The position numbers were made by a program, and so were the translations under genes. This document shows, one piece after another, positions 58,324-64,000 of a stretch of 64,000 nt of DNA; the stretch's first letter is position 1; each line of letters begins with the position of its first letter. This DNA comes from Phaeoceros laevis (Eukaryota > Anthocerotophyta > Anthocerotopsida > Notothyladales), in assembly GCA_049999765.1 (NCBI GenBank), contig JBNGIQ010007841.1, positions 23,225 through 87,224 on the forward strand, given 5' to 3'. Below the pieces are notes generated by a model that ran no database searches, was not told the origin of the DNA, and saw only the letters and a list, made by a program, of their open reading frames with translations.

Positions 58324-58939
58324 ATGGCTACCACATGTGGTGTGGCGATGGCGAGCGGGCTGGCCTCGTCCTGTTCGTCCCACTCCGCCGCCCTGGCGAG
58401 TCGAGGCACTGAGCTGCGGGGCCTGCGTCTGGCTGCTTCATCCTCCTCCTCCACCCCAGCTCCTTCGTCGCTCCTGGTTCAGCCTATTGCAAGTATGTTC
58501 CGATGCCTCCTCTTCGGGCTGTTGAATATGTTCGAAAGCAGGTCCTTTGGCTTTTCGTGGCTACCTGCCTGGGACGCTTTGACTGTGAGCGCTTCTGAGA
58601 CCTTGATGTGGCTTGCAATAGTTTTTTGGAAGAACTGATTGAGCAATGCCATTTTCACGGATCACCATGGTGCTTGAAGCTTGACCAGGAGGTTTTTGGT
58701 TTCCAGAAAGGGTTTGTGATCTCACAGGAAAGAAAGCCAACAACGGCTACAAGGTTTCCTTCTCCAACCACCGAACGAAGAAGTTGCAAGGTGTCAATCT
58801 ACAATACAAGCGACTTTGGTGGGAGGAGGCCAAACGGTTCGTGAAGCTGAGGCTGTCAACAAAAGCTTTGAAGACAATTGAGAAGAAGGGGCTGAGCGCC
58901 ATGGCTAAAGAAGCAGGCCTTAACCTCCATGAGTACTGA
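58324..58939 (+). CDS. rpl28: Plastid 50S ribosomal protein bL28c
   Basis: Two exons (58324-58492, 58707-58939) encode 133 residues. Residues 1-56 are rich in serine, alanine and threonine without acidic residues, a plastid transit peptide. From about 57 the bacterial-type L28 domain begins with [20 protein letters not shown], then [18 protein letters not shown] and the [14 protein letters not shown] block. This is the nucleus-encoded plastid version rather than the mitochondrial one, judged by the leader and length. The intron falls exactly at the transit peptide to domain border. Confidence 0.9.
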
Positions 58940-59218
58940 GACATAATACTTGGCCTCATTGGCCTGCCCATTTGTTGCGTAGCAGGATAGGCCTGAGGCC
59001 AAAGTTAGATCAGGGCAGGCTGTGTTGTCTCGTAGAGATTGCCGGTTCGGAGGGCGTGTAAGTCTATTGATACTTCGACGGAAAATTTCGCCGTGGACGT
59101 GTAAAAGCAATTATAGGTCTCATACGCGTATCAACTCGTCACTATTCTGGAGACTGTCGAGGTGTGGTGAATCCCATAGGGTTGGCTTCACCGGATCGCG
59201 GTGCGGTGGGGCGTGCAC

Positions 59219-60789
59219 ATGGCGGTGCCCGGCAAGAAGAAGCCGGTCAGGGCTTCTTCGGCCGCCACCACTGACCCAATCCGGGTGTTTGCCGAGAGAG
59301 TGCGCGACCACAAGGAGCTGGAGTCGCGATGGGCCGTGTTGCAGGAGGCTCGTGTGGAGTACTTCAGGGCGAAGGACTTCGTAGCGCTGCTGGCCGCCCA
59401 TCCGGAGCTTAAGAAAGTGCTGGAAGAGGAGGATGCGGACAGCGAGGAGCTAGGAAATTTGCTGCTTCAGCGCAAGCTAGTCATGCGTTGCGACCGCGTG
59501 GTGAAGTCACTGCGTCCTGGCAAAAAGAAGCTCTCCAAGTGGCCTGCACGCATCGAACTGCATCCGGTAAGTTCCACCTCTTGCGGTCTCATGGGATGCT
59601 ACTTGCTGGACCTGGACAGTGGAAGAGCTTAAGGCCGTAGTGATTGGCGTCTAAATTCTGTGATGCAAAGCGCCTCAGATTTACTGTCAGTATGCACCGT
59701 CAAGTAGATCAAGGTATGAGGTATGCATGTTAGGGTGGCTAGTTCCCCCGGCAACACAACTTCAATCCATTTTACGAAATCTTTAGCTTGTGAATTATTT
59801 CCTGGCATGACAACCTGGTTCTCAAACTTTGTGATTTAGGAGCAGGCATTTTCTCAAGATGACTCGTTTTTTGCTTGGACCTTCGAGCGACGTCGACCTA
59901 TGTGGCAAACTGTAGTGTCCTTCTTCGTCCCGATCGTGACGGTGGCATGCTGCCTGTTTCCAGTGTTCCCGCACTGGTGCAAGCTGGTGGTTCTCTACTT
60001 TTGTCTTGCATTCCTCGGCCTCATATTTGGAGTCCTTTTTGGTACGTGCCTGAGCTGGTTGCCTCTTTCGCTTCAAAAGCCTGTATATGTGGTGCGACTA
60101 TGGTAATGAGCAGACATAATGTGAAGATTATGTTGGTCTGCAGCTCGCTGGGCAATATTCGGCTTGCTGTGGATAGTGCTTGGTAAGAGATTTTGGTTTT
60201 TCCCGAACATCCTCGCCGAAGAAGCAACCTTTTCAGAGTTATTCGTGTTTTTCCCCAACACTAGCGAGGATAAAGAACCTCCACCGAAGTGGACCGCGAG
60301 ACTGGGGTTTGCGCTGGTTACGATGTTGAGTATATGGTTTCTTGTTCATCATGCTCCTGATGAAGCTGCACGTACCAGGTTTGTTCTCATTTTTTGTGTG
60401 CTTCATGTTTGCTCCCCGTCACAAAGTCAGCGAAGCTTAACCGAGTCACCTGTGGGTGCAGATATCAAAGGAGGGTGGTTAACAAAATTGATGAGCTTCT
60501 CGAGTGGCAGCCTTCTCTAGCCGCGCTATCTGGCAAGGCCTCGAACAGCCCGATCCCAGAAGCTGGTGTTTTCAACGAAACCGGAACAGAGGGAAGTATG
60601 TCGAGTGAAGATGCTTCAAATGGTTCTTGGAGTGTTACCTCAGGGGAACCGGAAACGGTAGGAGACAAGTCGGATCACGGCTCTGGGGATGACACTAGAG
60701 CACAAGAAGAGGAACCAGGAGATTTTGATTACCAGCAGGCCAAAGGTGAACCTGATGCAACGCAGAGAGCACCCAAAGACGAGCTGTAG
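59219..60789 (+). CDS. SEC62: SEC62 protein translocation component, ending in KDEL
   Basis: Four exons (59219-59566, 59840-60041, 60144-60378, 60462-60789) encode 370 residues. The cytosolic N-terminal domain contains YFRAKDFVALLAAHPELKKV and lysine-rich stretches. The family block FAWTFERRRPMWQTVVSF leads into hydrophobic segments at about 140-159, 165-197 and 237-251. SEC62 works with SEC61 and SEC63 in post-translational import into the ER, and in animals in ER-phagy. The acidic C-terminal tail ends in APKDEL followed by TAG, a perfect ER-retrieval signal. That would only function if the C-terminus is in the ER lumen, as proposed for plant SEC62 with three membrane spans. No clear autophagy-interacting motif is seen. 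Confidence 0.92.
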
Positions 60790-61732
60790 TTCTCTTAACG
60801 AAGTGGCCAGACATCCTATTGCTTTTGTACAAAATTTGTAGATCTTCCCAGCTGGCAGGTAGCTGGGTCTTCATTTCGTTAGAGAATGGTACGATGCGAA
60901 ATTTTCGCATGTGATCCATCTTGGTTCAAAGAGTTGGATATCTGGTTCGAACTTCAAAGGGTTCGATATTACAAGATACTGCGGGGCGTTCACAATCTAA
61001 TTGGAGTTGCTCAACTTATCTATGTTACTCTTGTCGCCCACAAAAGGTCAAAATTACCCACACCCCAAAGCCCACAACCTTGATAGATCAAAAGCTCAAA
61101 CTACTGACGTGCTAGAGCTTCATGTGCGCGCAGTGGAAAAACTTCATGCGACATGGTGACGTCAGAGCACACTAAACATGGAGACATTGACGTCAGAGCA
61201 CACTAAACATGGAGACATCAAAATACTCTCATGTCTTCTTGAATATTAAGATTTTTTAAAATCTATTATCACTAAAATTATTTGGCTTCTTTTAACGTCA
61301 ATAGCTCAGAATACTTGGTTTGGCTAGCTCGAACCATGTTTGACTATACGCATGTTCGACATGCATGTAGAAACATATACTAGGCCTCAGCCATTTGTTG
61401 AATCTCAAACCCGAAGAAGAATGGCGTTTGTGATTTGAAAGTTTATTGCCCACCAAGGCTGCAAGGCGGCAATCTCCGAGCCCCCGGGTCACCTGCGGCC
61501 ACAAATTACATTGCACTAGGCCATGAAGGGGTTACCAAGTGGCCCTAATACGGCCAACCCAACCTCATAGCACATCATATGGTCCATACGAGATACGTAC
61601 TATGAACAATGAAGAGAAGGAGCCTACCTCACTATAGAAATATATAGTAGAAACGTCTAAAAATGTATGTCCATTCGTCTAAAAAAGTATGTCCATTTCA
61701 CTATTAGCTGCAACTACGGTCAACTTTAAGTT
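60790..61732. other. Convergent intergenic interval between SEC62 and PF20
   Basis: Sequence becomes visibly AT-richer from about 61.2 kb. It contains a 31-bp tandem duplication at 61157-61218 and a looser 20-odd-bp duplication near 61650-61700. No exon was recognised. Confidence 0.5.
61157..61218. repeat. Tandem duplication, 31-bp unit
   Basis: Two perfect copies start at 61157 and 61188. Each begins TGACGTCA, the palindrome bound by many bZIP factors, here in a region between two gene 3' ends. Confidence 0.85.
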
Positions 61733-63909
61733 TCATGGGGCCCATATACGGAATGTACTATCTGACCCTCCGGATACTAGAAATTTTCCATTTGGATCAA
61801 ACACCAAAGCTTGGACTGCATCATCATGTCCACGGAGCTCATTAATAGTTACTACTTCAGTGTCCACATGAAAACTGCCAGGGCACCATACAAATGTCAT
61901 AAATCCGCAAATTCATATTTAGATGTTTTACAAATCATCAAAAAAGCTTAAACTTTTACCATTTGATGCGACTATCATTACTTGCAATCGCAATAACATG
62001 CCCACTTCTGTCAAAACAACATTTATTGGCAGAATGTGGACCAACATTTATTGTAGCAAACTCAGCAACTTTTCGAACATCCCACAATTTTACAATGCCA
62101 TCCGCGTCTACCGAGGCAATCATAAATCCCTGTAATAAAGTTAAAAAAATGAAGCTGATGCAATTATTTTATGATTAATTTCTCTATTCAATTCACTCGA
62201 TGAGATGATGTTAGATCATCGCTTCAGAAACCATAATTAACAACAAACTTTATTCTACCTTTGAATCAAATGCAGCATGGTTACATGAGCTCTGATGTCC
62301 ATAAAATGTTTGCACACATAAAGAAGACCGAGCATCCCACAGGCTCACAGTTTTATCGCTAGATGCTGTGCAAATAATACTTGTGTAATTTTGCCAAACG
62401 ACTCCATTAACAGAATCCACGTGTCCACGTAGAGTACCTCGGCATCTCATGCTATGCCTCACAAAAACAAACCTCTAGTGAGTAATCCGTATGGAAAGAA
62501 AAAAATCTTCTACATAGTCTAATATGAAGGTCGATATATGCTTTCATAGTACACAAAGTCTTTATTCTTCAGTTGGCTTAGATTCTTACCCTGTAAGATC
62601 CCATATTCGTGAGGTATGGTCAAGTGAAGAACTAGCAGCAACATCGCCTGAAAAATGAAATGCAACAGCCCACACTGCCTAATCTCATTTGATCAGATCC
62701 TTTAACAATAATATTGCAGCAATTTTGTATACAACAAGAAAAAAAACTGTAGAGAAAAAAAAGATACAATTTTTCAATTTTGAGCAACCTGAGTGTGTTC
62801 TGTAAAGGTATGAATACAACGAGCTTTCTCAAAGCTCCACACTTTGACAGTGCAATCTCCAGAAGATGAGATAAGCTGCATCCCACTAATTTGAGACAAC
62901 CCGGAGATATATTTCATGCCATTTGTGTAAACTATATGATATTGGAAATAAACATATGAGAACTAGAATACCTCAGTAAGACCTAGAATACCTGGGATGA
63001 AAATCCAAGCCTGCAACCCAATCTTTATGGCCATCACCTGTCATTATTAAGTCTCCTGCAGGAAGTCCCCACATTCTCCATGTGCAGTCATCAGACGCAG
63101 TTACCACTATTGGTTTCTTCGGATGAATCACAACGCTGGTTGTTATGCAAACAATGAATATATAAGTCCTCTTTTCAGGTTAAGTCAACTTCTAATGTGA
63201 AGAAAGAAAAATAGTCTTGAGATATCATTATGTTGTAAACACCTTTACATATTGCATCCCATTGAGCTTTTTTAAGTAAGAAAGATATCAAGAAAAATAA
63301 CATCTTACTTGCTCACCGACATCAAATGTCCTTTGAATGTCTTTTGAAGGTTAAAAAAGTTCACTGGTGTAGGCTCCAAATCCATATCAATATATGGATT
63401 TGAACGTGTTGTAGTCAATGGGTCTGCTCGCGTGCTCTCATCTGAGCTTGATTTTGGTGGAGTAGGTACCGTTTCACATGCTGCATCTTTTATATCTCTT
63501 AAAGAAAGTGAACTTGTTACCTACAATAAATAGAAGTAACAGATTGTACAAATATTTGAAACATTATTACCACAAAACAATAAAAAGGTCGGAGCATTTA
63601 CTTTATGCAATAGCCTATCCCTTTCAAGTGCCAATAAAGCTTTCTCTCTCAATATATCCTCGTATTTTTTCTTCAATGTTGTTATAACCGGTTCGTACTT
63701 TGAGTAGTGTCTTTTGAGGTTCTACATCCCGGATTGGATAAGCCAAAATAGAAACATTGCTTTGATGATAATCATGCATAGTCATTCGCTATTACTCAAA
63801 TACCTTAATAGTCCATATGAGCTTATTTTTTTCCTGAGCAATCCGGTTATGGTGCATCCGGTGTACATTCCTTTCTTTTCTTATTTTCTCAAACATTTTT
63901 TGTCTACAT
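61733..63909 (-). CDS. SPAG16: PF20/SPAG16 axonemal WD40 protein, 5' part beyond the window
   Basis: Nine exons are visible (63804-63909, 63602-63721, 63309-63520, 62992-63135, 62789-62885, 62590-62678, 62259-62451, 61960-62129, 61733-61874), about 423 residues to the stop. A charged coiled coil comes first (FEKIRKERNVHRMHHNRIAQ, EKALLALERDRLLHK). Seven WD40 blades follow: HPKKPIVVTASDDCTWRMW, GHKDWVAGLDFHP, SSSGDCTVKVW, SSLDHTSRIWD, GHVDSVNGVVW, ASSDKTVSLWDAR and others, ending FRIWAP. This is the order and wording of PF20/SPAG16, a C1-C2 bridge protein of the axonemal central pair needed for flagellar motility. The intron upstream of the first visible exon spans 63910-64000, so the preceding exon ends at the window edge. 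Confidence 0.9.
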
Positions 63910-64000
63910 CTGCAATCTAAAACAACTCAAGTTAGATGGTTCAATAATTGTAAAACTCCAAATAATTGATGCAAGTGGATATTAAGGGCAAGAAAAATAC

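Noticed and set aside
1-64000. CRISPR arrays, bacterial operons, ribosome binding sites and integrated viral genes
   Set aside because: None seen. All repeats are short pairs of tandem copies, genes are spliced, and no viral protein signature was found.

Overview
The window is nuclear DNA of a land plant. Coding regions are split by short GT-AG introns, mostly 70-150 nt. The gene set is plant-specific in part: an FLX-like protein, a DUF688 protein, an atypical E2F (DEL type), an mTERF4/BSM-type plastid factor and plastid ribosomal protein bL28c. The last gene encodes PF20/SPAG16, an axonemal protein kept only by lineages with flagella. That points to a plant with swimming sperm and a compact genome, such as a lycophyte (Selaginella-like) or a bryophyte. 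This placement is inferred, not proven. Exon boundaries below were read by eye from splice signals, reading-frame continuity and remembered family conservation. For the gene models I call complete, total coding length was checked to be a multiple of three.

Layout. 0-6.3 kb: the edge of a possible LRR gene (-), an intronless F-box/kelch gene (+), a class 3 lipase (+) and an FtsJ rRNA methyltransferase (-). 6.9-14.3 kb: a 32-exon exportin-4 gene (+). 15.2-24.2 kb: three minus-strand genes, namely the 3' part of an alpha/beta hydrolase, a WW plus CELF-type RRM protein, and an FLX-like coiled-coil protein. 24.9-29.1 kb: a DUF3326 gene running into a 400-base assembly gap, then the ESCRT-III subunit VPS20/CHMP6 (+). 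29.4-36.7 kb: NOC2 (-) head to head with a DEL-type E2F (+). 36.7-39.7 kb: gene-free, with a Tourist-like MITE containing a foldback and tandem repeats. 39.7-44.2 kb: a large DUF688 protein (+). 44.8-46.0 kb: a degraded F-box-like locus (-). 46.4-49.5 kb: mTERF4-like (+) and a small membrane protein (+). 50.4-52.7 kb: a nucleoside hydrolase (-). 54.8-60.8 kb: DEAD-box helicase RH57/ROK1 (-), bL28c (+) and SEC62 (+). 61.7-64.0 kb: PF20 (-), in noticeably AT-richer DNA.

Several genes serve ribosome production (FtsJ, NOC2, RH57/ROK1, bL28c), plastid or mitochondrial expression (mTERF4), trafficking (exportin-4, SEC62, VPS20) or growth control (DEL). There is no operon logic, only chance or shared divergent promoters. 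The most unusual observations are a SEC62 whose coding sequence ends in the ER-retrieval signal KDEL, the MITE with TIRs and a TAA target duplication, two GC-AG introns, and a gap whose two flanks carry the same 11 bases.
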